From Pseudomonadota bacterium (GTDB lineage: Bacteria > Pseudomonadota > Gammaproteobacteria > Burkholderiales > Burkholderiaceae_E): a DNA stretch of 64,000 nt. The stretch spans positions 62,001-126,000 of the forward strand of contig CAUJHG010000064.1 of NCBI GenBank assembly GCA_963204785.1, given 5' to 3'. The stretch's first letter is position 1. Every line of letters begins with the position of its first letter. The notes under the pieces were generated by a model, which saw only the letters and a list, made by a program, of their open reading frames with translations, was not told the DNA's origin and made no database searches. Positions 11,110-21,724 of the stretch are shown here, in pieces. The position numbers and the translations under genes are program-made.

Positions 11110-11702
11110 TGCAGCAGCGACAGTACGACCGGATCGCCGCGGGAATCTCGATCGCGCTGCTCGCAGGGCTGGCCGCGGTCAGCTACTACCTCGCCGAGCT
11201 GTCGGTCCGCTTCGAGCGTCCCGATGCCGTGGGCACTCCCACCCACGAGCCGGACTACTTCGTCGAAGGCCTCGCGCTGACCCGCCTCAACCGCGAGGGC
11301 CAGCCCGTCTTCCGGATGTCCGCAGACCGGATGGTCCACTACCCGGACGACGACTCCAGCGAATTCACGCGCCCGACCCTGGTGAGCCTGGATCCCGGCA
11401 AACCGCTGGTCACGCTGCGTGCGGAGCGCGGAGTCGCGACCAGCGCCGGCCAGCAGACGCACCTGTACGACGCGGTGCGGCTGACCCGTGCCGCGCACGG
11501 CGACCAGCCGCCGCTGCGCATCGACACCGACTACGTCCTGGTGCTCCCGGACGAGGACATCGCCCGCACCGACCGCCCCGTGACGATCGCCCATGGCGCC
11601 TCTTCCTTGACCGGCATCGGAATGGAATTCGATAATGCGGCGCGCGTGCTGAAGGTCCGGTCCAGGGTGAAGGGCGTCTGGGCAGCGCCAGCGCCGCGCT
11701 GA
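11109..11702 (+). CDS. lptC: LPS export ABC transporter periplasmic protein LptC
   Basis: A 197-residue bitopic protein starting at ATG 11109, which shares its A with the kdsC stop. One N-terminal transmembrane helix (GISIALLAGLAAVSYYLAEL) is followed by a periplasmic domain with typical LptC features: PDYFVEGLALTRLNREGQP, then ADRMVHYPDDDSSEFTRP. LptC links the LptBFG transporter to LptA across the periplasm. A longer frame upstream would lie inside kdsC and is not credible. Confidence 0.93.
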   Translation: MQQRQYDRIAAGISIALLAGLAAVSYYLAELSVRFERPDAVGTPTHEPDYFVEGLALTRLNREGQPVFRMSADRMVHYPDDDSSEFTRPTLVSLDPGKPLVTLRAERGVATSAGQQTHLYDAVRLTRAAHGDQPPLRIDTDYVLVLPDEDIARTDRPVTIAHGASSLTGIGMEFDNAARVLKVRSRVKGVWAAPAPR

Positions 11703-11714
11703 AGCCGCCGACCG

Positions 11715-12370
11715 ATGCCCGTGCCTCCTGCCCCCCTCCTCCATCCCGCCCCGGTCCGGCTGCGCAAGCGGTCCGGGCTGCGGCGCCTGGGCGTCGCGAC
11801 CCTGCTGTCCGGATTGCTGGCTGCGCTGCCGGCGCAGGCCGAGCGCGCCGACCGCGACAAGCCGGTGAACATCGAGGCCGACTCGATGCAGTACGACGAC
11901 GCACGCCAGGTCAGCGTCTTCACCGGCAACGTCACCCTGACCAAGGGCACCATCCTGATCCGCGCCGACCGGCTCACGCTGCGCCAGGATGCGGCCGGCA
12001 ACCAGTTCGGCACTGCCGTCGGCAACCCGGCCAGCTTCCGGCAGAAGCGTGAAGGGGTCGAACAGTTCATCCTGGGCAGCGCCCAGCAGCTCCAGTACGA
12101 CGGCAGGAGCGAGACGGTGCGCCTCGAGCAGCACGCCACCCTGAAGCGGCTCGAGCACGAACGGATCACCGACGAGGTGCACGGCAACCTGATCGTCTAC
12201 GACAGCCGCACCGAGTTCTTCGACGTGCGCAGCGGCGGCCCGTCGACGGCAACGCCCGAGAACCCGGGCGGCCGCGTGCGCGTCGTGATCCAGCCGAAGT
12301 CCGCCACCCCGGACGCCCGGCAGGCGCCGGTCCCGCTCACGCCTGCCCAGGGCATCGACCCGGCCCGCAG

Positions 12371-12374
<4 letters not shown>
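11715..12374 (+). CDS. lptA: LPS transport periplasmic protein LptA
   Basis: A 219-residue periplasmic protein. A positively charged N-terminus precedes a signal segment ([18 protein letters not shown], cleavage after AQA). The OstA/LptA domain starts at [20 protein letters not shown] and continues with [20 protein letters not shown], the repeated beta-strand pattern that forms the LPS bridge. The C-terminal tail is Pro/Ala-rich. The stop overlaps the GTG start of lptB. Confidence 0.95.
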
Positions 12375-13183
<809 letters not shown>

Positions 13184-13228
13184 CGCGAAGCTCCCTCGGA
13201 CGGTTCGTCCCCCTATCCCGAGGAACGC

Positions 13229-14719
13229 GTGAAGCCTTCGCTCCAGCTCCGGCTCAACCAGCACCTGGCGCTGACACCGCAGTTGCAGCAGTCGATCCGG
13301 CTGCTGCAGCTGTCGACGCTGGAGCTGAACCAGGAGATCGAGCAGGCGCTCGCCGAGAATCCCCTCCTGGAGCGCATCGACGACCCGTTCTCGGACGCGC
13401 TGCGCATCGGCCCCAGCGGCGCCCTCCAGCCGGAACGATCCACCGCCGATCCCGACGCATCCGGGGCCGCAGAGGATGCGGCATCAGGCGACGCGGACGC
13501 CGGCGCCGCATCCGCCGACGGCGACTGGCAGGACACGCACGAAGGCGACTGGGGCAGTGGCGACCCCGTTGGGCGCAGCGACGACGAGAACGACGAGCGC
13601 GGCACGCCGCAGATGGCAGCCTGCGCAGAGTCGCTGCGCGACCACCTGATCGGGCAGCTCGTCGCCACCCAGTGCACGCCCGTGGACCGCGCGCTGGTCG
13701 AACTGCTGATCGACAACCTCGACGACGATGGCTACCTCGACGCCAGCCTCGAGGAGCTCGTCGCGCTGCTGCCGACCGAACTCGGAATCGAACCCGAGGC
13801 GCTCGGCGCGGCCTTGCGCCTGCTGCAGAGCTTCGACCCCGCAGGCGTCGGCGCCCGCGACCTTCCCGAGGGGCTGACGCTCCAGCTCGCCGCGCGGGCG
13901 CAGTCCGGCACGCCACCGCCGGCCCGCACGCTCGAGCTGGCGCGCGCGATCGCCGCGAATCACCTGCAGCTGCTCGCCGTCAAGGATTTCAACCGGCTCA
14001 AGCGCGTGCTGCGCTGCAACGACGACGAGCTGCGCGATGCCCAGGCCCTGATCCGCCAGCTCGACCCGCGCCCGGGGGCGGCATTCTCCAGCAACGAGCC
14101 GACCTACGTCGTTCCCGACGTGATCGTGCGGCGCACCCGCGAAGGCTGGCAGGCCATGCTGAACCCCGACGTGCTGCCCAGGCTGCGGGTCAACGAGGCC
14201 TACGCGCAGATCCTGCGCCGCAACCGCGGCAAGTCGGGTGCGCTCGGAGCGCAGCTGCAGGAGGCGCGCTGGCTGATCAGGAACGTCCAGCAGCGCTACG
14301 AGACCATCCTTCGGGTCGCGCAGGCGATCGTCGAACGGCAGAAGGCCTTCTTCTCGCACGGCGAGCTCGGCATGCGCCCGCTGGTGCTGCGCGAGATCGC
14401 CGAGGCGCTCGGGCTGCACGAATCCACCATCTCGCGCGTCACCACCCAGAAGTACATGCTCACCCCGCACGGCACCTTCGAGCTCAAGTTCTTCTTCGGC
14501 AGCCACGTGGCCACCGATGCGGGCGGAGCCGCCTCCAGCACCGCGATCCGGGCACTGATCCGCCAGCTGGTCGCGGCCGAGGATCCGCGCCAGCCGCTGG
14601 CCGACGGCCGCCTCGCCGAGCTCCTGGGCGAGCAGGGCATCGTGGTCGCGCGGCGCACCGTCGCGAAGTACCGCGAGGCCTGCGAGATCCCGCCGGTGTC
14701 CCAGCGAAAAGTGCTATAA
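13229..14719 (+). CDS. rpoN: RNA polymerase sigma-54 factor RpoN
   Basis: A 496-residue sigma-54. It starts at GTG 13229 with GAGGAA just upstream. Region I is Gln-rich ([20 protein letters not shown], then [20 protein letters not shown]), which contacts enhancer-binding ATPases. Region II is an acidic, Ala/Asp-rich linker (about 60-130). The C-terminal DNA-binding part contains a helix-turn-helix ([20 protein letters not shown]) and the RpoN box [10 protein letters not shown], here with an ARRTVAKYR core. Position between lptB and hpf is conserved in Proteobacteria. Confidence 0.97.
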   Translation: MKPSLQLRLNQHLALTPQLQQSIRLLQLSTLELNQEIEQALAENPLLERIDDPFSDALRIGPSGALQPERSTADPDASGAAEDAASGDADAGAASADGDWQDTHEGDWGSGDPVGRSDDENDERGTPQMAACAESLRDHLIGQLVATQCTPVDRALVELLIDNLDDDGYLDASLEELVALLPTELGIEPEALGAALRLLQSFDPAGVGARDLPEGLTLQLAARAQSGTPPPARTLELARAIAANHLQLLAVKDFNRLKRVLRCNDDELRDAQALIRQLDPRPGAAFSSNEPTYVVPDVIVRRTREGWQAMLNPDVLPRLRVNEAYAQILRRNRGKSGALGAQLQEARWLIRNVQQRYETILRVAQAIVERQKAFFSHGELGMRPLVLREIAEALGLHESTISRVTTQKYMLTPHGTFELKFFFGSHVATDAGGAASSTAIRALIRQLVAAEDPRQPLADGRLAELLGEQGIVVARRTVAKYREACEIPPVSQRKVL

Positions 14720-14757
14720 GTGCCTGAACACGGACCCTTTCCTGCCCAGGAGGAAGC

Positions 14758-15078
14758 ATGAACCTCTCGATCACCGGCCATCACCTCGAAGTCACCGCCC
14801 CGCTGCGCGACTACGTCACGCAGAAGCTCGACCGGATCACCCGCCACTTCGATCGGGTCATCGACGTCAAGGTGTACCTGTCGGTGGACAAGCTGGTGCA
14901 GAAAGCCGAGATCAACATCCATGTGCGCGGCAGGGACATCTTCGCGGAAGCCTCCGACACCGACCTGTATGCCGCGATCGACGCGCTGATCGACAAGCTC
15001 GACCGGCAGGTGCTCAAGCACAAGGAGAAGCAGAACGACCACGGTCACGAGGGACTCAAGCAGCAGGAGCAGATCTAG
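14758..15078 (+). CDS. hpf: Ribosome hibernation promoting factor HPF
   Basis: A 106-residue HPF/RaiA-family protein ([20 protein letters not shown]) with the beta-alpha-beta fold signatures [20 protein letters not shown] and [20 protein letters not shown]. It binds the 30S decoding region and inactivates ribosomes in stationary phase. The short length marks the 'short HPF' class, which acts with RMF in other Proteobacteria. AGGAGG (ending 3 nt before the codon AGC-ATG junction) precedes the start. Confidence 0.95.
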   Translation: MNLSITGHHLEVTAPLRDYVTQKLDRITRHFDRVIDVKVYLSVDKLVQKAEINIHVRGRDIFAEASDTDLYAAIDALIDKLDRQVLKHKEKQNDHGHEGLKQQEQI

Positions 15079-15321
15079 CCTGCGCCTGCGCGCCCGCCGC
15101 GCCCGGCAGGCAGCCGCGCAGGCCGCTGCGCCGGGCAGGCGCCGTTCCCTTGCGTCCCGGGCCGCGCCGCGACGCTCGTGCATCGTGAAACGAGGCACCG
15201 GACAGGAAGTCCGCCGCCATCCGACCTAGACGAACCGGCAGGAAACTTCTACTCTTGCGGCCTGTCCATCAGGCGTCGCTCCGGTGCGCCGCAGCGCGGC
15301 ACTCCGAGGGGATGGGAAGAC

Positions 15322-15792
15322 ATGAATCGAATCGCACGGCTTCTGCCTTCGACCAACGTCGTCGTCGATCTCGCGATCACGAGCAAGAAGCGGCTCTTCG
15401 AGCAGGCCGGCCTGCTCTTCGAGAACAACCACGGCATCGAGCGCGGCAAGGTGTTCGACTCGCTGTTCGCGCGCGAACGGCTGGGCTCCACCGGCCTGGG
15501 CGAAGGCGTGGCGATCCCGCACGGCAGGATCAAGGGCCTGCGCGAGGCGCTCGCTGCAGTGATCCGGCTGCGTGATCCGATCCCCTTCGACGCACCCGAC
15601 GGCCAGCCGGTGCGGCTGCTGGTCTTCCTGCTCGTTCCCGAGCAGGCCACCGAGGAGCATCTCGAACTGCTCAGCGAGCTTGCCGAACTGCTGTCCGACC
15701 GTGCGATCCGCGACAGCCTGATGAACGGCGAGGACGCTGCCAGGGTGCACCGGATCCTCGCCACCTGGGCGCCCTGTCGCCCGGCAGCCTGA
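15322..15792 (+). CDS. ptsN: Nitrogen-PTS regulatory EIIA component PtsN
   Basis: A 156-residue EIIA-Ntr protein. I choose ATG 15322 (MNRIARLLPSTNVVVDLAIT); the longer upstream frame has no family similarity. The phospho-acceptor His is in LGEGVAIPHGRIKG. PtsN relays phosphate from PtsP-NPr or HPr and controls potassium, nitrogen and envelope functions. It lies immediately upstream of hprK (13-nt gap), as in other Betaproteobacteria. The 243 bp between hpf and ptsN contain no gene that I can support. Confidence 0.95.
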   Translation: MNRIARLLPSTNVVVDLAITSKKRLFEQAGLLFENNHGIERGKVFDSLFARERLGSTGLGEGVAIPHGRIKGLREALAAVIRLRDPIPFDAPDGQPVRLLVFLLVPEQATEEHLELLSELAELLSDRAIRDSLMNGEDAARVHRILATWAPCRPAA

Positions 15793-15805
15793 GCCCCCGT
15801 CGCCG

Positions 15806-16738
15806 ATGACGGTCACGGTGCAGCAGCTGGTCGATGCCAACGACGAGTCGCTGCAGTTCACCTGGATCGCAGGGCGCAGCGGCGCCGACCGCCTGGTGGG
15901 AACCGGTGGAACTGCTCCTGCAGACCTGATCGGCTACCTGAACCTGATCCACCCGGCACGCGTGCACGTGTTCGGGCGGGCCGAGACCGACTACTACGGC
16001 CACCTCGACCCGGTGCGCCGCACGGCAATCCTCGGCGACCTGATCGCCGGACACCCCCCGGCGGTGATCGTCGCCAAGGGCATTCCTCCGGACCCCGAGC
16101 TTGTACGCCTCTGCGAGGAGGACGGCCTGCCGCTGCTGGCCTCGCCGCTGCCTGCCGCCCGGGTGATCGACCTGCTGCGCTACTGGCTGGCCAAGGCCAC
16201 TGCCGACAGCACCTCGATGCACGGCGTCTTCATGGACGTGCTCGGCCTGGGCGTGCTGATCTCGGGCGAATCCGGACTGGGCAAGAGCGAGCTGGCGCTC
16301 GAACTGGTGAGCCGCGGCCACGGGCTGGTGGCCGACGACGTGGTCGACTTCCGGCGCATCGCGCCGCACGCGATCGAGGGTCGCTGCCCGCCGCTGCTGC
16401 GCAACATGCTCGAGGTGCGCGGGCTGGGCCTGCTGGACATCCGCACGATCTTCGGCGAGACCGCGATGCGCCCGAAGATGAAGCTCAAGCTGATCGTGCA
16501 CCTGGTGCGCACCAGCACGATGGAGAGCGATTACCAGCGCCTGCCGCTGGAGGCCCTGACCCAGGACGTCCTCGGGCTGCCGGTGCGCAAGGTGGTGATC
16601 CCGGTGGCCGCCGGGCGCAACATGGCGGTGCTCACCGAGGCCGCGGTGCGCAGCACCGTGCTGTCGCTGCGCGGGATCGACACCATGGGCGACTTCATTG
16701 CGCGGCAGAACCGGCTGATCCGCGACTCCGAGGGCTGA
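15806..16738 (+). CDS. hprK: HPr kinase/phosphorylase HprK
   Basis: A 310-residue bifunctional serine kinase/phosphorylase of HPr. The C-terminal kinase domain has the P-loop ISGESGLGKSELALEL and the HprK signature MLEVRGLGLLDIRTIFGE, while RGHGLVADDVVDFRRIAP supplies the catalytic base region. The N-terminal domain (1-130) includes NLIHPARVHVFGRAETDYY. HprK in Betaproteobacteria sits with ptsN and rapZ and is thought to serve regulation rather than sugar import. The gap to rapZ is only 4 nt. Confidence 0.96.
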   Translation: MTVTVQQLVDANDESLQFTWIAGRSGADRLVGTGGTAPADLIGYLNLIHPARVHVFGRAETDYYGHLDPVRRTAILGDLIAGHPPAVIVAKGIPPDPELVRLCEEDGLPLLASPLPAARVIDLLRYWLAKATADSTSMHGVFMDVLGLGVLISGESGLGKSELALELVSRGHGLVADDVVDFRRIAPHAIEGRCPPLLRNMLEVRGLGLLDIRTIFGETAMRPKMKLKLIVHLVRTSTMESDYQRLPLEALTQDVLGLPVRKVVIPVAAGRNMAVLTEAAVRSTVLSLRGIDTMGDFIARQNRLIRDSEG

Positions 16739-16742
16739 ACCG

Positions 16743-17636
16743 ATGCGCGTCGTCCTGGTCACCGGCATCTCCGGCTCTGGCAAGTCGGTCGCGATCAAGG
16801 TCCTGGAGGACGACGGCTTCTACTGTATCGACAACCTGCCGGTGCGCTTCCTGCAGGAGGTGATCGGCTCGCTTGCGCAGGCCGGGCACGACCGCGTCGC
16901 AGTCTCGATCGACGCGCGCAGCGGCGCCTCGGTGGCCGACCTGCGCTCGATGCTCGCCGGCCTGGTCCATCGCGGACACGACGTCAAGGTGCTGTTCCTG
17001 AACGCGCGCAACGAGACGCTGGTGCAGCGCTATTCCGAGACCCGGCGCAGGCACCCGCTGACCGCGCGCGAGCCGCAGGCGAGCCACGACGGCTCGAGGA
17101 CGCTGCTCGAGTCGATCGAGCGCGAGCGCGAACTGATGTCCTCGATCGAGGACCTGGGCGTGTCGATCGACACCAGCGACCTGCACCCGAACGTCCTGCG
17201 CAAGTGGGTCCGCGACGTGGTCGGCGCCCAGCGTGCGCCGCTGACCCTGCTCTTCGAGTCCTTTGCCTACAAGCACGGGGTGCCGCTGGACGCCGACCTG
17301 GTCTTCGACGCGCGCTGCCTGCCCAACCCCTACTACACCAGCGAACTGCGCCCGCTCACCGGACAGGACGAGCCGGTGGCGGCGTTCCTGCGCGGGATTC
17401 CCTCGGTGCAGCGCTTCGTCGACCACGTCGGCAACTTCCTGCACACCTGGCTGCCCTCCTACATCCAGGAAAACCGCAGCTATCTGACGCTCGCGATCGG
17501 CTGCACCGGCGGCCAGCACCGCTCGGTCTACTGCGTCGAAGAGCTCGCGCAGCGCTTCCGGCGCACCGAGCACGTGCTGGTGCGCCACCGTTCGCTGTCC
17601 CAGCGAACGAAGGTGGACCAGGCGCGTCCCGGGTGA
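16743..17636 (+). CDS. rapZ: RNase adapter / nucleotide-binding protein RapZ
   Basis: A 297-residue RapZ (YvcJ) family protein. P-loop TGISGSGKSVAIKVLEDDGF and YCIDNLPVRFL are diagnostic. The C-terminal domain has the conserved VFDARCLPNPYY and IGCTGGQHRSVYCVEELA elements. In E. coli RapZ delivers the sRNA GlmZ to RNase E. The last residues (TKVDQARPG) differ from the enterobacterial RNA-binding tail, so an sRNA role here is not demonstrated. Confidence 0.95.
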   Translation: MRVVLVTGISGSGKSVAIKVLEDDGFYCIDNLPVRFLQEVIGSLAQAGHDRVAVSIDARSGASVADLRSMLAGLVHRGHDVKVLFLNARNETLVQRYSETRRRHPLTAREPQASHDGSRTLLESIERERELMSSIEDLGVSIDTSDLHPNVLRKWVRDVVGAQRAPLTLLFESFAYKHGVPLDADLVFDARCLPNPYYTSELRPLTGQDEPVAAFLRGIPSVQRFVDHVGNFLHTWLPSYIQENRSYLTLAIGCTGGQHRSVYCVEELAQRFRRTEHVLVRHRSLSQRTKVDQARPG

Positions 17637-17638
17637 TC

Positions 17639-17657
17639 CCGGGCGAGGGGAGCCCGG
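17639..17657. terminator. Candidate terminator between convergent rapZ and mutY
   Basis: A 6-bp GC stem (CCGGGC/GCCCGG) with a 7-nt loop lies exactly in the 22-bp gap between the two convergent genes. There is no T-run on either side, so intrinsic termination is uncertain; position is the main argument. Confidence 0.35.
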
Positions 17658-17658
17658 C

Positions 17659-18756
17659 TCACGGGTCGACGCCGAGCGCGCCGTCGGCGGCCAGCCGCCG
17701 AAGCAGCGACTTCACCGGGCTGGGCAGGGCTGCGCCGCCGATCTGCGCGACAGGCAGCCACCGCCGTGCGGCCGGCGCATCCGGAGCCTTCGGCCCGGAG
17801 TCCGCGACCCGAACGACCGGTGCACAGCGCCCGAGCAGCGGCGTGATGCGCAGGCGGAAATGGGTGAACCGATGGACGAAGGGTTCGAGCGGGCTCAGCC
17901 CGAGCAGCCGCAGTCCGCAGGCGGCCGCGATCCCGGCAGCCGCCTGCGCGTGCGCCTCGGGAAGACTCCACAGACCGCCCCACACGCCCGCCGGCGCACG
18001 CCGCTCGACCAGCACGCCTTCGGCCCCCGCGAGCACGAGCAGCGTCGTCTCGCGCAGCGCGAGTTCGCGCTTCGGGCGTGGCGCCGGCAGCGAGCCGGTT
18101 CGTCCCTCGGCGAGCGCGATGCAATCGTCGGCGACCGGGCACGCGTTGCAGCGCGGCCGTCCGCGGGTGCACACGGCCGCACCCAGATCCATCAGTCCCT
18201 GGGTATAGGCCTCCAGATCGCCGTCTGCGGGAAGCTCGCGTGCGGCGATCTCCCAGAGCTGACGCTCGACCTCGGGCAAACCGGGGAAGCCGTCGATGCC
18301 CCGGTGGCGGCAGAGCACACGCCTGACGTTGCCGTCGAGAATCGCTGCCCGCTCGCCGAAGGCGAACACCGCGATCGCTGCCGCAGTCGAGCGTCCGATT
18401 CCAGGCAGCGCGGCGAGTTCCGCCGCGCTTTCGGGCAGGCGCCCGTGCGCGGCCAGTTCGCGGGCGGCTGCGTGCAGATTGCGCGCGCGCCCGTAGTAGC
18501 CCAGCCCGCTCCAGGCCTGCAGCACCTCGTCCAGTTCGGCCCTTGCCAGCGCCTGCAGGTCCGGGAAGCGCTCGAGGAAGCGCAGGTAGTAGGGGATCAC
18601 TGCCGCGACCTGCGTCTGCTGCAGCATGATCTCCGAGATCCAGCGACGATACGGGTCGCGCGAGCCCTGCCAGGGGAGATCGTGGCGGCCGTGGACGCGC
18701 TGCCAGGCGGCGATGCGGGCCGCGAAGGCCCCTGGTTCAGGCGGCAATCGCGTCAC
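17659..18756 (-). CDS. mutY: Adenine DNA glycosylase MutY
   Basis: A 365-residue base-excision repair enzyme removing adenine opposite 8-oxoguanine. Helix-hairpin-helix and catalytic Asp region: LPGIGRSTAAAIAVFAFGER, then ILDGNVRRVLCR. The 4Fe-4S cluster ligands are visible as C-x6-C-x2-C-x5-C (CTRGRPRCNACPVADDC). The C-terminal third is the NUDIX-like 8-oxoG-recognition domain (LVERRAPAGVWGGLWSLPEA). I choose GTG 18756 (VTRLPPEPGAF), giving a 20-nt overlap with the upstream dynamin gene; the longer frame from ATG 18819 would overlap by 83 nt. Confidence 0.94.
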   Translation of the reverse strand: MTRLPPEPGAFAARIAAWQRVHGRHDLPWQGSRDPYRRWISEIMLQQTQVAAVIPYYLRFLERFPDLQALARAELDEVLQAWSGLGYYGRARNLHAAARELAAHGRLPESAAELAALPGIGRSTAAAIAVFAFGERAAILDGNVRRVLCRHRGIDGFPGLPEVERQLWEIAARELPADGDLEAYTQGLMDLGAAVCTRGRPRCNACPVADDCIALAEGRTGSLPAPRPKRELALRETTLLVLAGAEGVLVERRAPAGVWGGLWSLPEAHAQAAAGIAAACGLRLLGLSPLEPFVHRFTHFRLRITPLLGRCAPVVRVADSGPKAPDAPAARRWLPVAQIGGAALPSPVKSLLRRLAADGALGVDP

Positions 18757-20701
18757 GCACCGGTGCGCCTGCGGCTGGCGCCAGAGCCGCATCGAGCAAT
18801 GCGCGCACCACTGCGGCACGTCCGGTGTCGATCTCGATCTGCTGCTCGGTGCGCGTGCGCAGGAACTCGATTTCCGCGATCCGCTCGTCCAGGCTCTCGC
18901 TCGCCTCGCGCACCCGCTCCACGGATTCGATCCGGCGGCGCAGCTGCTGCTGGTGCTCGCGCACCTGTCCCTCGATCGGGACGATCACCGCGCGCAGCCA
19001 GCCGTCCACGTCGCGGTTGGCAAGGTCGTAGACCTCCTTTACCCGCGCGGCGACCGATTCGAAGAAGCGGCGCATCAGCGCCCACTTCTCGGTGGTCACC
19101 AGCGTGAGCGCACCGAACTGGCGGCGGTGCAGCGCCTCGATGCGGTCGAGCTCATCGGTGTAGCGCCGCATCGTGAAGGGCATCGGCACCCCCAGCGCGA
19201 GCCCGTGCTCGGCGTTGAAGCTGCGGTACATCGCGTTCATCAGGGTGCTGACCTCCTCGACCACCCGCGCGGCGGCTTCGAAGTCGGCGCGCACTCCGGC
19301 GAGCAGGCTGGCCATCCCCTCGCGCAGGCCGGCCGAGAAGTTGCTCGAGCGCATCAGCTCGCGCGCGCCGCGCACGTGACGGCGCAGGGACTCGACCGAG
19401 ATCCCGTCGTAGATCGACCCGGAATGCCGCGCGAACACGGTGCGCAGCGCCTGGAGCTGGCGCAGGCTGCGCTCGAACTCCTCGCGCTCGCCGCGGATGC
19501 GTGCGGCCATGTGCTCGACCACCGAACGGTTCTTGCCCCGCAGCCCGTTCAACTCGAAGAGCTGCTCGACCAGGTTGCGACGGCGGGCCGCCAGCGTCGA
19601 CGAGACCACTGCACAGACCTCGTCGAAGTCGCGTCCGATGCGCTCGCGCACCAGCGCCTGGCGCTGCGGCACCAGCTCGTGCGCGAGTGCGCGCTCGAGC
19701 CCGGGCAGGCGGCTGCGCCGCAGCAGCTGCGGGTCGCGCTGGATCTTCGCCACCAGTCCCTTCTGGGCCGAGACCGGAAAGACGCTCGATTCCGGCAGGC
19801 CGAGGATGGCGGCCGCCGAGCCGGCCTGCGCCGCGATCTCCGCGTCGACCTCGGCCTCGTCGCGCAGCCCGTCCCAGAGCCCGTCGATCTTGTTGAGCAC
19901 GACGTATCGACCGCGCCGATGCGCCGGCTCGACATGGTCGCGCCAGACGGCGACGTCGGAGCGCGTGACCCCGGCATCGGCAGCGAGCACGAAGAGCACC
20001 GCGTCGGCTCCCGGGATCAGGTTCAGCGTGAGCTCCGGCTCGTTGCCGATCGCGTTGAGTCCTGGCGTGTCGATGACCACGAGCCCCATCTCGAGCAAGG
20101 GGTCCGGGATGTTGACGATCGCGTGGCGCCAGCGCGGGATCTCGACGAGCCCCTCGGCATCCGGCTGCACCGGCGAGTCCTCGTCGTCGGGCCGATGAAG
20201 GCCAAGCGCCGCAGCCTGCTCGGCAGGGACGCGCCGGGTGTCGCGCACGCTCGCGAAGGCCGTGACGACGCTGTCGGCGTCGTCGGGCCGCAGCGGGATC
20301 TCGTGCCAGTCGTCGCTGCGCGCGCGCAGTTCCGCCAGCGAAGTCTCGCGCAGCCGGCTCTCGATCGGCAGCAGCCGGATCGACGGCGGACGCGCCGGAT
20401 CGTGCAGCAGCTCGGTCGGACACATCGTGGTGCGGCCGGCCGACGACGGCAGCACGCGCTGGCCGTAGCCGGCGAAGAAGATCGCGTTGATCAGCTCCGA
20501 CTTGCCGCGCGAGAACTCCGCGACGAAGGCGATCGAGATCCGGTCGTCGCGCAGGCGCTCGACCAGCCCCTCGAGCCTCGATTCCAGCGCAGCGTCGGAC
20601 AGGCCGGCCTCGTCCAGCCAGCGACGATAGCGCCGCACCGCGGCTGCGAGCTCGCCGCGCCACGCGCCGTATTCGGCAATGCGTTCCCCGAAGTCGCCCA
20701 T
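18737..20701 (-). CDS. Dynamin-family GTPase
   Basis: A 654-residue protein starting at ATG 20701 (MGDFGERIAEYGAWRGELAA). GTPase motifs: G1 AEFSRGKSELINAIFF (first Gly replaced, as usual in bacterial dynamin-likes), G2 around TTMCPTELLHD, G3 VVIDTPGLNAIGNEPELT and G4 VVLNKIDGLWD. The C-terminal half is long and helical, with heptad-like stretches such as REHQQQLRRRIESVERVREA. No transmembrane helix is obvious. Bacterial dynamin-like proteins remodel or protect membranes; the exact role here is unknown. It lies between mutY and mutM on the same strand. Confidence 0.88.
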   Translation of the reverse strand: MGDFGERIAEYGAWRGELAAAVRRYRRWLDEAGLSDAALESRLEGLVERLRDDRISIAFVAEFSRGKSELINAIFFAGYGQRVLPSSAGRTTMCPTELLHDPARPPSIRLLPIESRLRETSLAELRARSDDWHEIPLRPDDADSVVTAFASVRDTRRVPAEQAAALGLHRPDDEDSPVQPDAEGLVEIPRWRHAIVNIPDPLLEMGLVVIDTPGLNAIGNEPELTLNLIPGADAVLFVLAADAGVTRSDVAVWRDHVEPAHRRGRYVVLNKIDGLWDGLRDEAEVDAEIAAQAGSAAAILGLPESSVFPVSAQKGLVAKIQRDPQLLRRSRLPGLERALAHELVPQRQALVRERIGRDFDEVCAVVSSTLAARRRNLVEQLFELNGLRGKNRSVVEHMAARIRGEREEFERSLRQLQALRTVFARHSGSIYDGISVESLRRHVRGARELMRSSNFSAGLREGMASLLAGVRADFEAAARVVEEVSTLMNAMYRSFNAEHGLALGVPMPFTMRRYTDELDRIEALHRRQFGALTLVTTEKWALMRRFFESVAARVKEVYDLANRDVDGWLRAVIVPIEGQVREHQQQLRRRIESVERVREASESLDERIAEIEFLRTRTEQQIEIDTGRAAVVRALLDAALAPAAGAPVRDAIAA

Positions 20702-20837
20702 GCCCACCGGACCCAGCCCCCTGTCGTGCCAAAGGCCGGGGCAATCTAGCACAGGGGACGGGGCGCTCCGGGCGCAACCCCGCCGCACGGCGCCCCGTCC
20801 GGGCCGGGCGGTCAGCGCCGGCAGTCCGACGGCGCGC

Positions 20838-21659
20838 TCAGTGCTGGCAGCGCGGGCACCAGTAGGTGGCGCGCTGCTGCTGCATCCTGCTGCGGATCGG
20901 GGTGCCGCAGTTGCGGCAGGGCTGGCCGGCTCGCCCGTAGACCAGACACTCGAGCTGGAAGTGCCCGCACTCGCCGCCGGTGCCGACGAAGTCGCGCAGG
21001 CTGCTGCCGCCGCGCTCGATCGCCTGCGTCAGCGTCGCACGGATCGCTGCCGCGAGCCGCTCGCACCGGGCCCTGGAGATCCGCCCGGCAGGCGTGCCCG
21101 GGAGGATCCCCGCGCGAAACAGGCTCTCGGACGCATAGATGTTGCCCACGCCGACCACCACTGTGCCTGCCAGCAGCAGCAGCTTGATCGCGACGCGCCT
21201 GCCGCGCAGGGCGCGATGCAGCAGCGCGCCGTCGAAGGCGTCGGAGAGCGGCTCGACGCCGAGTCCGGCCAGCAGCGGGTGGGCCCAGGGAGCCCCTGCC
21301 TGCGCCGGGTGCCACAGCAGCGCTCCGAAGCGCCGCGGGTCGCGCAGACGCAGCACCCCGTGCTCGAAGACCAGGTCGACGTGGTCGTGGCGCTGCGGCG
21401 GCTCGGGCTGGCGCAGGAAGCGCAGGGTTCCCGACATCCCCAGGTGGACGATCAGCCAGCCGCGGTCGAGCCGCAGCAGCAGGTACTTGCCGCGTCGCAG
21501 CACCTCCTGCACCCTGGCCCCGCGCAGGCAGGCATCCAGCGCCGGCGGCAGCGGCCAGCGCAGCGCCGGAACGCGCGCCTCGGCGCTGCGGATCGTCCGG
21601 CCGGTCAGGCTCGACTGCAGCCCGCGACGCACCACTTCGACTTCAGGGAGTTCCGGCAT
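20838..21659 (-). CDS. mutM: Formamidopyrimidine-DNA glycosylase MutM (Fpg)
   Basis: A 273-residue bifunctional glycosylase/AP lyase for oxidised purines. The catalytic N-terminus [14 protein letters not shown] (Pro2, Glu3) fixes the start at ATG 21659. The helix-two-turn-helix region is [15 protein letters not shown], and the C-terminal zinc finger is C-x2-C...C-x2-C ([18 protein letters not shown], then YWCPRCQH). Its placement with mutY puts both arms of the 8-oxoguanine repair system within 4 kb. Confidence 0.97.
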   Translation of the reverse strand: MPELPEVEVVRRGLQSSLTGRTIRSAEARVPALRWPLPPALDACLRGARVQEVLRRGKYLLLRLDRGWLIVHLGMSGTLRFLRQPEPPQRHDHVDLVFEHGVLRLRDPRRFGALLWHPAQAGAPWAHPLLAGLGVEPLSDAFDGALLHRALRGRRVAIKLLLLAGTVVVGVGNIYASESLFRAGILPGTPAGRISRARCERLAAAIRATLTQAIERGGSSLRDFVGTGGECGHFQLECLVYGRAGQPCRNCGTPIRSRMQQQRATYWCPRCQH

Positions 21660-21724
21660 TTCAGTGGCTTGCGCAGCGGGAAGGCTTCCTTGCGGGCCAG
21701 TGTAATTGAACCTAAGATCCGCCG

